Shown here piece after piece: positions 1-8,502 of a DNA stretch of 64,000 nucleotides (positions within the stretch are counted from its first letter, which is position 1; every line of letters starts with the position of its first letter). The position numbers and the translations under genes were made by a program. Source of the stretch: Flavobacteriales bacterium (GTDB taxonomy: Bacteria > Bacteroidota > Bacteroidia > CAIKAF01); the NCBI GenBank assembly GCA_018401695.1, contig JAGYKD010000003.1, positions 124,001 to 188,000 of the forward strand. The letters run 5' to 3'. The notes under the pieces were generated by a model that was not told the origin of the DNA, ran no database searches, and saw only the letters and a list, made by a program, of their open reading frames with translations.

Positions 1-3000
1 ATGATTACCCGGTTGTCGAACAGCTGTGTTTGTAGACCAACCATTACCCGTTCGGCTCGGTTTTGTTCGCCCGCTTGGTAATCCAAATTGATGTTTACGT
101 CTTTGGTGAATTTTCCCAACCAATTGTTCAGCTGACCACTTAGCAAGCTCAGGGAGTTGCTTCCTAAACCGGAGGCGGCGAGTGCACCACCACCCAAACC
201 GCCCGAACCAATAGACTCCGGCGGCAAAAAAGAGTTGATGATAAGCAAGGAAAAAACTTGTCTATTCACCTCTTCCTCCGAGTTCATTACCGAACGTACT
301 AAAGCGCGGGTGCTTTCGTCCTCGTCGGGAAGGGAAAGGCCAAAACCAATGCGCGGGTCAATCAATCGGTCGGTCAAATTAAGTTCACAAAATATCCTGC
401 TGGCTCTGCGGTAGCGTTCGGCCTGAGCCGGATCGCTGGTAAAAGGCGACACCAAAGGATATAAGGAGGCTCTCGCCGGGTGAATGGCTGTGGCATTGAT
501 TTGTGCTTCGAGCGGATCTCCGCTCCAGGTAACAAAGCTGCCAGGTTTAATGATAAAAGGCTTGTTAACTAAATTAGAGAGGGTAAATAAGTAATCCCCT
601 TTGGAAATGGTAAAGGTACCGTCCATTTCGAAACGGTCTTTCATGTCCAAGGTAATGGCCAAATGGTTGGAAGTGCCTCTTGCGGTGAGTACGTCGCCCA
701 CGGTTTCATCAAAAATCACACGGTATTCGGCTTCGGCTGTGGTGCGCAAATGCAGTTCAATGGTAAGGTTTCCCTCATCGGTCGCCGCCGCATTGGCTTG
801 ATTTCCACCAAGTTTGCCTTTGATCTGCATGCTGTCCCGGTCTACAAAGCGTACAAAGTTGTTTTCCTGGGCAGTTGCCCCACTCGATATGGGTAGATTG
901 ATAGAGGTCCCTGCCCCTACCTCCAAATTGGCTTTGATGTACAAATCGTTGAGGGGGCCGTTGATTTCCACTGCTCTACCATTGCCTTTGGGGACCAGAT
1001 CTTGACTGGTTACCACAGCCTTGCCATAAAACTGTTCGTTGTCTTTGACTGTGGTGGCCATGGCCTGGAAATTCTTGATGCGGTCCAGGTTCAGGCGCAT
1101 TTCTAAATCGGCAAAGTTTCTATGAAACAATACGCCTATCAAGTGAGCCGACCCCTCTTTGCTATCGGTTATTCGAATGTCCGGCAAAATGATGGAATGG
1201 CTGGTAACCAAAATCGGTTCGCCTTTTAAGTCCAGCTTCATAGGGCTGTTTAAAAAGGCAAGATTCATTTGGGGGTTGGTCAAAAACAGGACACCGTTGA
1301 TTTGAGGGTCTGTACCGCTCCCTTTTACCAACAAGCGCCCGGAGGCTTTTCCCGACAAACTCTTGAATAAATCACCGGTAAAGGGCTTTAGAGCTTCTAG
1401 GGGCAAGCCCTCTATATTGGCTTCTAAATCCAACAAATTTTCCGGCTCAAAAGGCCGCACTTTACTGTTGGAAATTTTAAGCAAATCTACCCCGTCTTTT
1501 TTTAGAAACGCACTAATTTCCAGTACTTTACTCTCGGCTCCGAAGCGGCTGTCTACACTAAGCGCTCCCAAGGCCAGCCCATTCATGCTTAAATCCTCGA
1601 CCCTTAAGTTGGAAGTCATTAAGGGCATTTCTTCAGAAAATAATCGAAACAAGGACAGCGAGCCCGACAAATCTCCGGAAGGTTCTAAACCACCCCCCGG
1701 AATAAACTCACCCAGCAAAGCCACGGGAAAATCGGCGAATGATATGTCCAGCTTTTCCTTTTCGTTTAGCCCTGCTGCTCCCGAAATGCTGAGCAAAGGG
1801 AGCTTAAGCCGCTCTGATTCTACTTTAAAGTCTCGAAAGGCTAGCCGGTCGGCACTCAGCAAGACAAAAGCACCGTCTTGGAGGCCCCATAAACCATCTT
1901 GATAATACCCATAACTATTGCTGAACTCCAAGGGCAAACCCAAACTGTCGCCCAGTCGTGTGCGTCCATGCAGGCTCAGGGCGTTGAGTTTTTGGGTTTC
2001 ATTGCTAAAACCCAAATCAAATACTAAGGTGTCGCGCAACCATTGCACCCTTCCCATAAAACGGTCCACCTGCAAACTATCGTTCATGCGCACATGGGCC
2101 ACCCGTGTTTGCACGGTGAGGGAATCGTTGCGGGTATCGGCCCGTAAAGTCCAGCTATCCAGTTCCCATTGCTTCCATTGCACTTTGCCGCTGCGTATAT
2201 TTAGGCGTATGTCGCGCTCTTGGCTGTTGTATTGGCCGTAGGCTATGGAATTTGGATGAATGGACAAGCCGGGAACAAACAAATCGGTAAGCGCAGCGGT
2301 CTCTTTTAGGTGGACCGAAAAGGTGAAATTCTGTGGCAAACTATCCAAAATTTCTACCTTTTCTATACCTGAAGAGGGGTTAATGGCGGCCAATTGGTTG
2401 CCCAAATGCTGAAATAGAGGCACAAAACGGTATTGACCGTCCACATCGGCATCGATAAAGTCGGAATGCAGAGACAAAGTTTTTCCTTCGGGAAGCAACT
2501 CGGAGCTTAGGGTTAGTTCATCCATTTGGTAATGCCGGCTGCCCAAAGAAAAGCGGGTATTGTCTACCCGCAAACTTCCCATGATGTTGTCTGGTTGGTC
2601 TCCGCTGGCATTGATGTATACAATGGTAGATAAGCTGCTGCTGCTGTCCAAAGAAACCAAGTTCAACTGTCCCAAATCCACATCCCGCAAGCGGGCTATA
2701 AAGTCAAAGGTGGGCTTTTCTCGGCTAAAATCGATGCGGCCATTAAAATCGAGTTTGGCGTTGGGGTCATCCAGCATTACCCTACCGGTAAACACCCCTG
2801 GTCCGATATCGGCATTAACGACCAAGCCTTGGTATGTATATCCATTGATTTCCAGAAGGCTCACCCCTCCGTCAAAAGCGGCAAAAAAATCGTTGCCCGA
2901 AAAACCTTCGCCGCGGATTTCGCCGGAGGCGCTTACCATACCCAAACCCAATTGCTTTCCGGCCAATGCTCCGGCCTGAAACTTTTTCAAGTCTACAAAA

Positions 3001-4316
3001 CCCTCATAATAAGGAAGGCCCTTGGCCGGTTGCACCATATGTATATCCAACGAGGCACTGCCCAAACCGGTTTGAAGTTGACCAAAAGCATTAAAATCGC
3101 GCAAATAGCCATCAAAATGACCATTAAACTTAAGCACGCCTAAGCGTTTGAGTTCGGCAGGCACCTGCACATAGCGTTGTTCGGGAAATGGAGGCAAGGG
3201 AATCCGCTCCAAATCGTAGCCATTGGTCACCATGCGGTCCAAATCAATGTCCATGTAGGTATTTTGGATATCGGGCAAGCCCTTAAGGTGTAAACGCCCG
3301 TCGAGTTGGGTTACCGAACCAAACAAAATCCTCAGGCCCTCGGCCCGTAAATTGTTGAGTTGGCCCTTGATTTTACCACGAACTCTAAAGCTGCTTTCCA
3401 AGCCCTGCAACCCCGGGGCAAACCAAGCGATATCGCCCATATGCACATTGGAAAGGGCCAGTTGGGCATGCAAATCTACCTTCTCCTCAAAATTTTGAAA
3501 AGCCCTTGGATCCTCAAAATTCATGGACATAAAACCCCGGATGGTACTTCGTCCGGTGCTGAGGGAAAAGTCTTCCAAACTCAATTGATGCTTGCAATAC
3601 AAGAAATCCCCGCTCAATGCTTTTAAGTATGCCCCTCCCTTATCGCGGGCCACCAGCGAGTCCACATGCATCATAACCGTATCGTGTCGCACATGAAAAC
3701 TATGCACCGTCACCGAAATATCGCTAAGGCCGATATCGGAGGGCTGAAATGCGGCCTCGGTACCGGTAATTTCCGGATTTTGAAGGCGAAACGAAGCTCG
3801 GTTTAAGCGCACCTTGTCAAATTCTATAATCCAGGGCCGGGCCGTGGAAAGGGTATCGGGCTGTTCAGGTTTAAGGGTTGCCAAAAAGACATCGAGATTC
3901 ATGCCGGATTCCCCTGGATACTTTACCAAAAAAATACCGCCATCTTCCAACGCCACTTCGTCAATGACAATGGCGCGGCGTTCTTGTTGCACTTCGCCCA
4001 AAACCGCATGTAGATTCTCTGCAAAGATCAGCGTATCTCCATGCAAATCGCCCAAATACAGTCCCTTTAGATCGACCGCCAAGTCTAGGAAATCGATATG
4101 AAGTGCTTCTACCCGCACCTCGTGTCCCGTTTTATTGCTCAGCCAATTGGCAGCCACACTACCCAACCAAGATTGCACAAAAGGCAATTGCAGGGCAATA
4201 AGGAGGCTAAGCAAAAAGAGAAAAAAACCGAGGAAAATGCGACCGACACGCCGAAAAAACCGGCCCTTTTTTGGAGCCGCAGCAGAAGAAGGTTGCGGTG
4301 CTTCGGTCGATGTCAT
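1..4316 (-). CDS. tamB: TamB-family translocation/assembly module protein, 3' end beyond window
   Basis: Reading the minus strand from ATG at 4316 gives an open frame of about 1,438 codons that runs off the left edge without a stop. The protein starts MTSTEAPQPSS, has a basic patch, then one hydrophobic segment (about residues 24-46, core FLGFFLFLLSLLIALQLP), the usual inner-membrane anchor. It continues with very long beta-rich repeats of AsmA/TamB type. The visible C-terminal part (from about residue 1150) looks like the DUF490/TamB domain, including an LSLLSGQLNNWLGKF stretch and a DVNINLDYQAG stretch. TamB-like proteins span the periplasm and are thought to form a lipid or outer-membrane-protein conduit with a BamA-family partner; no partner gene lies in the window. 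The family and the N-terminus are clear; the length is unknown because the gene is cut. Confidence 0.9.
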   Translation of the reverse strand, partial: MTSTEAPQPSSAAAPKKGRFFRRVGRIFLGFFLFLLSLLIALQLPFVQSWLGSVAANWLSNKTGHEVRVEALHIDFLDLAVDLKGLYLGDLHGDTLIFAENLHAVLGEVQQERRAIVIDEVALEDGGIFLVKYPGESGMNLDVFLATLKPEQPDTLSTARPWIIEFDKVRLNRASFRLQNPEITGTEAAFQPSDIGLSDISVTVHSFHVRHDTVMMHVDSLVARDKGGAYLKALSGDFLYCKHQLSLEDFSLSTGRSTIRGFMSMNFEDPRAFQNFEEKVDLHAQLALSNVHMGDIAWFAPGLQGLESSFRVRGKIKGQLNNLRAEGLRILFGSVTQLDGRLHLKGLPDIQNTYMDIDLDRMVTNGYDLERIPLPPFPEQRYVQVPAELKRLGVLKFNGHFDGYLRDFNAFGQLQTGLGSASLDIHMVQPAKGLPYYEGFVDLKKFQAGALAGKQLGLGMVSASGEIRGEGFSGNDFFAAFDGGVSLLEINGYTYQGLVVNADIGPGVFTGRVMLDDPNAKLDFNGRIDFSREKPTFDFIARLRDVDLGQLNLVSLDSSSSLSTIVYINASGDQPDNIMGSLRVDNTRFSLGSRHYQMDELTLSSELLPEGKTLSLHSDFIDADVDGQYRFVPLFQHLGNQLAAINPSSGIEKVEILDSLPQNFTFSVHLKETAALTDLFVPGLSIHPNSIAYGQYNSQERDIRLNIRSGKVQWKQWELDSWTLRADTRNDSLTVQTRVAHVRMNDSLQVDRFMGRVQWLRDTLVFDLGFSNETQKLNALSLHGRTRLGDSLGLPLEFSNSYGYYQDGLWGLQDGAFVLLSADRLAFRDFKVESERLKLPLLSISGAAGLNEKEKLDISFADFPVALLGEFIPGGGLEPSGDLSGSLSLFRLFSEEMPLMTSNLRVEDLSMNGLALGALSVDSRFGAESKVLEISAFLKKDGVDLLKISNSKVRPFEPENLLDLEANIEGLPLEALKPFTGDLFKSLSGKASGRLLVKGSGTDPQINGVLFLTNPQMNLAFLNSPMKLDLKGEPILVTSHSIILPDIRITDSKEGSAHLIGVLFHRNFADLEMRLNLDRIKNFQAMATTVKDNEQFYGKAVVTSQDLVPKGNGRAVEINGPLNDLYIKANLEVGAGTSINLPISSGATAQENNFVRFVDRDSMQIKGKLGGNQANAAATDEGNLTIELHLRTTAEAEYRVIFDETVGDVLTARGTSNHLAITLDMKDRFEMDGTFTISKGDYLFTLSNLVNKPFIIKPGSFVTWSGDPLEAQINATAIHPARASLYPLVSPFTSDPAQAERYRRASRIFCELNLTDRLIDPRIGFGLSLPDEDESTRALVRSVMNSEEEVNRQVFSLLIINSFLPPESIGSGGLGGGALAASGLGSNSLSLLSGQLNNWLGKFTKDVNINLDYQAGEQNRAERVMVGLQTQLFDNRVI

Positions 4317-4632
4317 GAGGTGCCCAACGCAGATTAAGGAGTAAAAGTACGTAGAGTGTGCAAATATTGGGCCAAGGAGGGGAATGGGGCATATGGAGGA
4401 GGTAAAGGCGGGAGATTTCCCGTTGCAGCGATGATGCATGCGGGCGGCTGGGCGGAGCTATGGCGAAAATACTCCAAAAAGTGTTGAGATTAGCCCAATA
4501 TGCTTGATTCTTTTGCGAAGATCCCGGGTATACGAGAATGGATGCCTAATTCTATTTATGAAGTAAAAATATCAAAAAAAGAACGCTTTTTGCTTGCGTT
4601 TTTTTACTTTAGCTCATATTATGCTAGCTGTT
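4317..4632. other. Intergenic region between divergent tamB and lipoprotein genes
   Basis: This 316-bp stretch separates two divergent transcription units. No convincing gene is seen. A TACTTTAG sequence shortly before the lipoprotein start resembles a degenerate -7 element (TAnnTTTG). On the tamB side an AATATTTG sequence about 45 nt upstream of the ATG also misses the consensus by one base. Both promoter assignments are weak. Confidence 0.35.
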
Positions 4633-4974
4633 ATGAAAATATTCATTTCCATATTGTTCCTTTTCGCCCTCTTTTCTTGTTCCAAAGAAGCTCCGGAGGG
4701 TTGTATGGTTTGCTATGATAATTGCATTAGCGTAAACGACCCGTTTTATGATGGTCTTTGTTTGTCCGAGTTTAGAAATGGGGGGCCGGGGTCAGATACT
4801 TTTGCCTTTTTTTCGGGCTTAACTTGGACACTTTCGGCGGAACGCAAACTGGACATTGAGTATTTAGATAAAGAATTGCCGCCCGTTTGTTCTAATTCTT
4901 TTTCCGACAATGGAGCCTGGGCAGAAGCACGTGACGATTTATACCACACCTATTATTATTGCAAGGAACAATGA
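4633..4974 (+). CDS. Small Cys-rich lipoprotein, unknown function
   Basis: 113-residue protein. The ATG at 4633 is chosen because it gives a clean lipoprotein signal: MKIFISILFLFALFSC, with lipobox LFSC and the acylated Cys at position 16. In-frame starts further upstream (ATG 4621, TTG 4594) would only add residues before the signal. Right after the lipobox the mature part begins SKEAPEGCMVCYDNC, a tight Cys cluster; two more Cys lie further on and one near the C-terminus. I do not recognise the family. The stop codon overlaps the next gene's ATG by 4 bp (ATGA), so the two are very probably translated together. The downstream protein is also a small lipoprotein with an EGCxxC motif, suggesting a related pair. 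Confidence 0.75.
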   Translation: MKIFISILFLFALFSCSKEAPEGCMVCYDNCISVNDPFYDGLCLSEFRNGGPGSDTFAFFSGLTWTLSAERKLDIEYLDKELPPVCSNSFSDNGAWAEARDDLYHTYYYCKEQ

Positions 4975-5216
4975 AGTACCTAGGTTTTTTAAGCGGTTTG
5001 TTTTTGGCAACCTTTGCTTTTTGGTCCTGCGGAAGAGAGGAGGGTTGCATAGAGTGTGATGGAAATAATGGTTACCAATATTTTTGCGAAGACGAATTTG
5101 AAGAGCTAAAGGTGTATTTTGAATTGCCCGATGATTATACCTGGGAGGAATTTGAAAAGGCACTATCCGAGGGACACCAAGAACATGGCGGTTTTTGTTA
5201 CTATTGGGACGAGTAG
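4971..5216 (+). CDS. Small Cys-rich lipoprotein, second of an overlapping pair
   Basis: 81-residue protein starting at the ATG that overlaps the preceding stop (ATGA). The N-terminus MKYLGFLSGLFLATFAFWSC is a lipoprotein signal with lipobox FWSC. The mature part begins GREEGCIECDGNNGYQYFC and then becomes acidic (EDEFEELKVYFELPDD). The EGCxxC motif just after the lipidated Cys repeats the EGCMVC of the upstream protein, so the two may be diverged tandem duplicates. A TTG at 4959 would add three residues but lies inside the upstream gene. Function unknown; probably anchored in a membrane facing the periplasm or cell surface. The rest of the sequence up to recR (5217-5415) holds no supported feature. 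Confidence 0.7.
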   Translation: MKYLGFLSGLFLATFAFWSCGREEGCIECDGNNGYQYFCEDEFEELKVYFELPDDYTWEEFEKALSEGHQEHGGFCYYWDE

Positions 5217-5425
5217 GATGTCCTAGCTTAGGTTTTTGGCTCAAAGGTGGAGACCTGTGGGGTTTTTGCCAAAAGAACTCGGTGATTGCAAGTTCTAAAA
5301 CCGCAAAACTATGGTTTGTTTTGCGCCCGTTAAAAAGCTATGGAAGCCTGGGTTTCTTAGGGAAATTAAAGCAAAGTAACCGTGGTCAAGCCTGCTCAGC
5401 CGAACCAAGGCATATATGCTTTTGT

Positions 5426-5433
5426 TATCTTTG
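5426..5433 (+). promoter_or_regulatory. TAnnTTTG -7 promoter element of recR
   Basis: TATCTTTG matches the Bacteroidota -7 consensus TAnnTTTG. Its last base is only 3 nt from the ATG at 5437, so transcription would start at or next to the start codon. No good TTG -33 element is visible at the usual distance. Confidence 0.55.
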
Positions 5434-5436
5434 TGG

Positions 5437-6060
5437 ATGCACGAACCTTCCTCCTCTCGATTGTTTGACGAAGCCGTAGAGGCCTTGGCGGGCTTGCCCG
5501 GAGTGGGTCGAAAAACGGCCATGCGTTTGGCTTTGTTCGTTTTAAACCAAGACGAGGCTTGGGTACGCCAATTTAGTGCCTCCGTGTTGAAGCTAAGGGA
5601 AGAAGCGCGGTTTTGCCGCAAGTGTTTTAATTTGAGCGATGAAGCATTGTGTCGGATTTGTTCGAATCCGAGCAGAAAGCAGGAGATGGTGTGTGTGGTG
5701 GAGGATATTCGAGATGTGCTTGCCATAGAAAGTACGCACCAATACCATGGCTTGTACCATGTGTTGGGAGGACGTATTTCGCCCATGGATGGGGTAGGGC
5801 CTTCCGACTTAAATTTGGAAGCTTTGTTGGCCCGATGCCGAGAAGAGGAGTTAAAGGAGGTGATATTGGCCTTATCTCCGACCATGGAAGGGGACACTAC
5901 GGGGTTTTACATTTACAGGAAGTTGGAGCCTATGGGTCTTGAAATTAGTACCATTGCACGTGGTGTTGGCTTTGGTGATGCGCTGGAGTATGCCGATGAA
6001 CTAACTTTGGGGAGAAGCATACAATTTAGATTGCCTTTTGCGCAGACCTTAAGGACATAA
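5437..6060 (+). CDS. recR: Recombination mediator protein RecR
   Basis: 207-residue RecR, the usual family length. Domains in order: helix-hairpin-helix (LPGVGRKTA, about residues 20-28), four-cysteine zinc finger (CRKC ... CRIC, about residues 60-78), Toprim domain starting VCVVEDIRDVLAIE, and a C-terminal segment with GVGFGDALEYADE. With RecF and RecO, RecR loads RecA on gapped or SSB-coated DNA. The ATG at 5437 is preferred over the ATG at 5416 because homologues begin just before the helix-hairpin-helix and because the TAnnTTTG element lies between the two ATGs, so the upstream ATG would not be transcribed. The gene stands alone, downstream of the lipoprotein pair and upstream of an E element. 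Confidence 0.95.
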   Translation: MHEPSSSRLFDEAVEALAGLPGVGRKTAMRLALFVLNQDEAWVRQFSASVLKLREEARFCRKCFNLSDEALCRICSNPSRKQEMVCVVEDIRDVLAIESTHQYHGLYHVLGGRISPMDGVGPSDLNLEALLARCREEELKEVILALSPTMEGDTTGFYIYRKLEPMGLEISTIARGVGFGDALEYADELTLGRSIQFRLPFAQTLRT

Positions 6061-6067
6061 ATGCCCT

Positions 6068-6243
6068 ATGGAGAGGGATTTGCGCCCCGGATAGAGGCCG
6101 GGAGCGGACAGCAGACCAAGCTTAGCAGAACGTGGAGCGAGGACTTTGCAGCCTTGCGGAAAAGCCCGGAGCCCCGTTCTGCTTAGCTTGGGCCATGGCC
6201 CGAAGGCCGAAAGCCGGAAAGGCGCCCCATAAAAAGTCTCCAT
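6068..6243 (+). repeat. GC-rich structured intergenic element, family E copy 1 (+ orientation)
   Basis: Bounded by ATGGAGA (6068-6074) and its complement TCTCCAT (6237-6243). Inside are GCGCC/GGCGC, then the 5' motif GCGCCCCGGATAGAG. A long stem pairs CCAAGCTTAGCAGAACG with CGTTCTGCTTAGCTTGG (one mismatch). The apical part contains TTTGC and TTGCGGAA, and the 3' motif is CGAAGGCCGAAAGCCGG followed by AAAGGCGCC. The same layout with different stem sequences recurs at eight other sites in the window. No coding potential is apparent. Confidence 0.75.
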
Positions 6244-6264
6244 CCTAAGCATGTGGGAGAGTGC

Positions 6265-6272
6265 TATATTTG
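6265..6272 (+). promoter_or_regulatory. TAnnTTTG -7 promoter element of the GT2 fusion gene
   Basis: TATATTTG is followed by exactly 4 nt and then GTG at 6277. This spacing argues for GTG 6277 as the start rather than GTG 6253, which lies upstream of the element. Confidence 0.6.
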
Positions 6273-6276
6273 TGCT

Positions 6277-8259
6277 GTGGAGCAGCCTTATGTTTCGGTG
6301 GTGGTTGTTAATTACAACGTACGTTTTTTTCTGGAGCAGTGTTTGCGTTCGGTGGAAACGGCGGTGCAGCGGCTTGAGGGGCGTTATGGAACCGGAGCGG
6401 CGGAGGTTTGGGTGGTCGACAACCATTCGGTGGATGGTTCGGTGGAGATGGTGGCTGCGCAGTTTCCATGGGTACGCTTGCAGGCGAACAAAGAAAATTT
6501 GGGTTTTTCCAAGGCCAACAATCAGGCGATACGCGCCGGTTCGGGCAAATATGTGCTTTTGTTGAATCCGGATACGGTGGTTGAGGAGGATACGTTGGTG
6601 CGGACCGTGGAGTATTTGGAGGCGCATGAGGATGTGGGCGGTTTGGGCGTGAAAATGCTGGATGGTAAGGGGCAATTTTTGCCGGAAAGCAAACGCGGCT
6701 TGCCTACGCCTGCGGTGGCTTTTTGGAAAATATTTGGTCTATCGGCCTTATTTCCAAAATCTAAGGTCTTTGGTCGATATCATTTGGGCTATTTAAGTGC
6801 TGAGGAGACGCATGAAATTGATGTGCTGTCGGGTGCTTTTATGATGATGCGTCGTGCTGCATTGGACGAGGTGGGTTTGCTGGATGAGACCTTTTTTATG
6901 TATGGCGAGGATATAGATTTAAGCTACCGGATTCAGTTGGGCGGTTGGAAGAACGTGTATTTTTCGGGTACGCGGATTATTCATTACAAGGGAGAAAGCA
7001 CCAAAAAGCGGTCGGCGAATTACGTATTTGTGTTCTATAAGGCCATGGTGATTTTTGCCCGAAAGCACTTTTCCAAAGGTCGTGCGGGCTTGTTCAGCAG
7101 TTTGATTCATGCGGCCATATGGTTTAGAGCCGGTTTGGCCTTGCTGCGTCGGTTGGCCCAGGCCTTATGGTTGCCCTTTTTTGATGGTATATTGATTTCG
7201 GCCCTAATGTATGGGGCGGTTGTGTATTGGGAGATAAACCACAAGTATGTAGAAGGGGGGACTTATCCTCCCATTTTTACGCAGGTATTGGTTCCTTCCT
7301 ATGTTGTGCTGTGGTTGCTTGGTTTATGGTTGGGGGGAGCTTATCAGGCGCCATACCGGGCGGGGAAGGCCATGAAGGGCATTATTTGGGGTACGGTGCT
7401 GATTTTGCTGGGCTACAGTGTGCTTCCTGAGCATTTGCGCTTTAGTAGGATGCTGATATTTTTAGGAGCGGCTTCTTCGGCCTTGGCCCTGGGTTTGGGT
7501 CGGACCTTGCTTGCCTGGGCTTTGCCTTATTCGGGTTTTGGATTGCGGAGGCAGGTGGTGCGCAGGGTATTGTTGGTGGGTGGTTCAGAGGAGACCCATA
7601 GGGTGCAAAAGTTGCTGCATGAGTCGGGTTTTGCTGTTGAGGTGCAGGGATTTGTGCATCATACTGTATATAAAGATCCCTTGTTTGCCGGTTTGGTAGA
7701 GGATTTGCCCTTGCTTGCCGAGGTGCACCGAGTGGATGAAGTAATTTTTTGTGCCAAGGATCTTACGGCAGATTTGATAATGGACTGTATGACGCGGACG
7801 CGTCTGCCACATTTGGATTTTAAAATTGCTCCCCCGGAAAGTGCCTTTATTATTGGAAGCAATAGCATACATAGCACAGGCACTTGGTATATGACTCAGG
7901 TGAATGCCATTGGGAGTAGGCGAAATAGGCGCAAAAAACGGTTGTTTGATTTGGGGATGTGCCTTTTGTTGTTGGTTACGGTTCCGGCAGGTTTGTTTGT
8001 GTGGAACCTTCCTCGTTTTTTTGGTCGGTGGAGCCTTGTATTGCGGGGCAAAAGCAGTTGGGTAGGTTATGCGCGTACCGGTTCAACGGAAGGTTTACCG
8101 GCGTTACGCCCCGGGGTGCTTCACCCGGCCATGCATTTGAACGGTTTGCATGTAGACCCTGATTTTTTTCATCGAGTGAACCTGCTGTATGCCAAGGATT
8201 TTTCTTTGCAAGGCGACTGGAATATGATGTTTCAATATTGGCGGGAGTTGGGAAGATAG
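6277..8259 (+). CDS. GT2 glycosyltransferase fused to a degenerate polyprenyl-P sugar-transferase module
   Basis: About 660 residues starting at GTG 6277 (MEQPYVSVVVVNYN). Residues about 5-235 are a family 2 glycosyltransferase: VVVVNYN start, WVVDNHSVDGS, ENLGFSKANNQ, LLNPDTVV at the metal/sugar-nucleotide site, and FFMYGEDIDLSYRI near the catalytic base. After it come about four membrane segments (about residues 285-425), including an LPEHLRFSR motif, then a nucleotide-binding-like fold (RRVLLVGGSEE). Last comes KKRLFDLGMCLLLL, which resembles the start of a polyprenyl-phosphate sugar transferase (WcaJ/PglC type). The normal catalytic core (FKFRSM, DELPQ, GPRP) is absent; only WVGYA and LRPGVLHP remnants follow. 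The C-terminal half is therefore probably not catalytic. Likely role: envelope or exopolysaccharide glycan assembly at the inner membrane. Confidence 0.8.
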   Translation: MEQPYVSVVVVNYNVRFFLEQCLRSVETAVQRLEGRYGTGAAEVWVVDNHSVDGSVEMVAAQFPWVRLQANKENLGFSKANNQAIRAGSGKYVLLLNPDTVVEEDTLVRTVEYLEAHEDVGGLGVKMLDGKGQFLPESKRGLPTPAVAFWKIFGLSALFPKSKVFGRYHLGYLSAEETHEIDVLSGAFMMMRRAALDEVGLLDETFFMYGEDIDLSYRIQLGGWKNVYFSGTRIIHYKGESTKKRSANYVFVFYKAMVIFARKHFSKGRAGLFSSLIHAAIWFRAGLALLRRLAQALWLPFFDGILISALMYGAVVYWEINHKYVEGGTYPPIFTQVLVPSYVVLWLLGLWLGGAYQAPYRAGKAMKGIIWGTVLILLGYSVLPEHLRFSRMLIFLGAASSALALGLGRTLLAWALPYSGFGLRRQVVRRVLLVGGSEETHRVQKLLHESGFAVEVQGFVHHTVYKDPLFAGLVEDLPLLAEVHRVDEVIFCAKDLTADLIMDCMTRTRLPHLDFKIAPPESAFIIGSNSIHSTGTWYMTQVNAIGSRRNRRKKRLFDLGMCLLLLVTVPAGLFVWNLPRFFGRWSLVLRGKSSWVGYARTGSTEGLPALRPGVLHPAMHLNGLHVDPDFFHRVNLLYAKDFSLQGDWNMMFQYWRELGR

Positions 8260-8265
8260 CATTTA

Positions 8266-8486
8266 GAGACCGTAGACGGGAGACTATTCGGGCGGCATTC
8301 CTGTCCTGACCGAAGCGTCAGGAGTTCTTCATTTACAAGCAGTAAACTGCGGCCTGTCCTGACCGAAGCGTCAGTTTCTTGAATCCTGACCGAAGCATCA
8401 GGAGGCCTGTCGATTTGTCCGTGTCTTAAACCCCTTGGGCCTCGGTCAAGGACTTCGTTTTGAAAGCACAATAGGTCTACGGTCTC
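8266..8486 (+). repeat. Inverted-repeat-ended intergenic element, family F copy 1 (expanded)
   Basis: Starts GAGACCGTAGAC (8266-8277) and ends with the perfect inverse GTCTACGGTCTC (8475-8486). Inside are hairpins of the type CCTGACCGAAGCGTCAGG, present twice or more, and the segment CGATTTGTCCGTG shared with the other F copies. At about 221 bp it is longer than the 144-bp copies because of an internal repeat of the hairpin unit. It fills the convergent gap between the GT2 fusion and the first PKD gene. Confidence 0.7.
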
Positions 8487-8502
8487 GATACGTTGATGTT
8501 GC

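Noticed and set aside
1363-2979. Several plus-strand open frames of 100-180 codons
   Set aside because: They lie antisense to tamB, whose minus-strand frame is continuous and has clear family features; the plus-strand products are Ser/Lys-rich with no domain.
5295-5897. 200-codon minus-strand frame
   Set aside because: Overlaps recR almost completely; recR is unmistakable and the antisense product has no features.
8266-8486. CRISPR-like repeats (recurring CCTGACCGAAGCGTCAGG)
   Set aside because: Spacing is irregular, units are hairpins inside a bounded element with inverted ends, and no cas genes are present.
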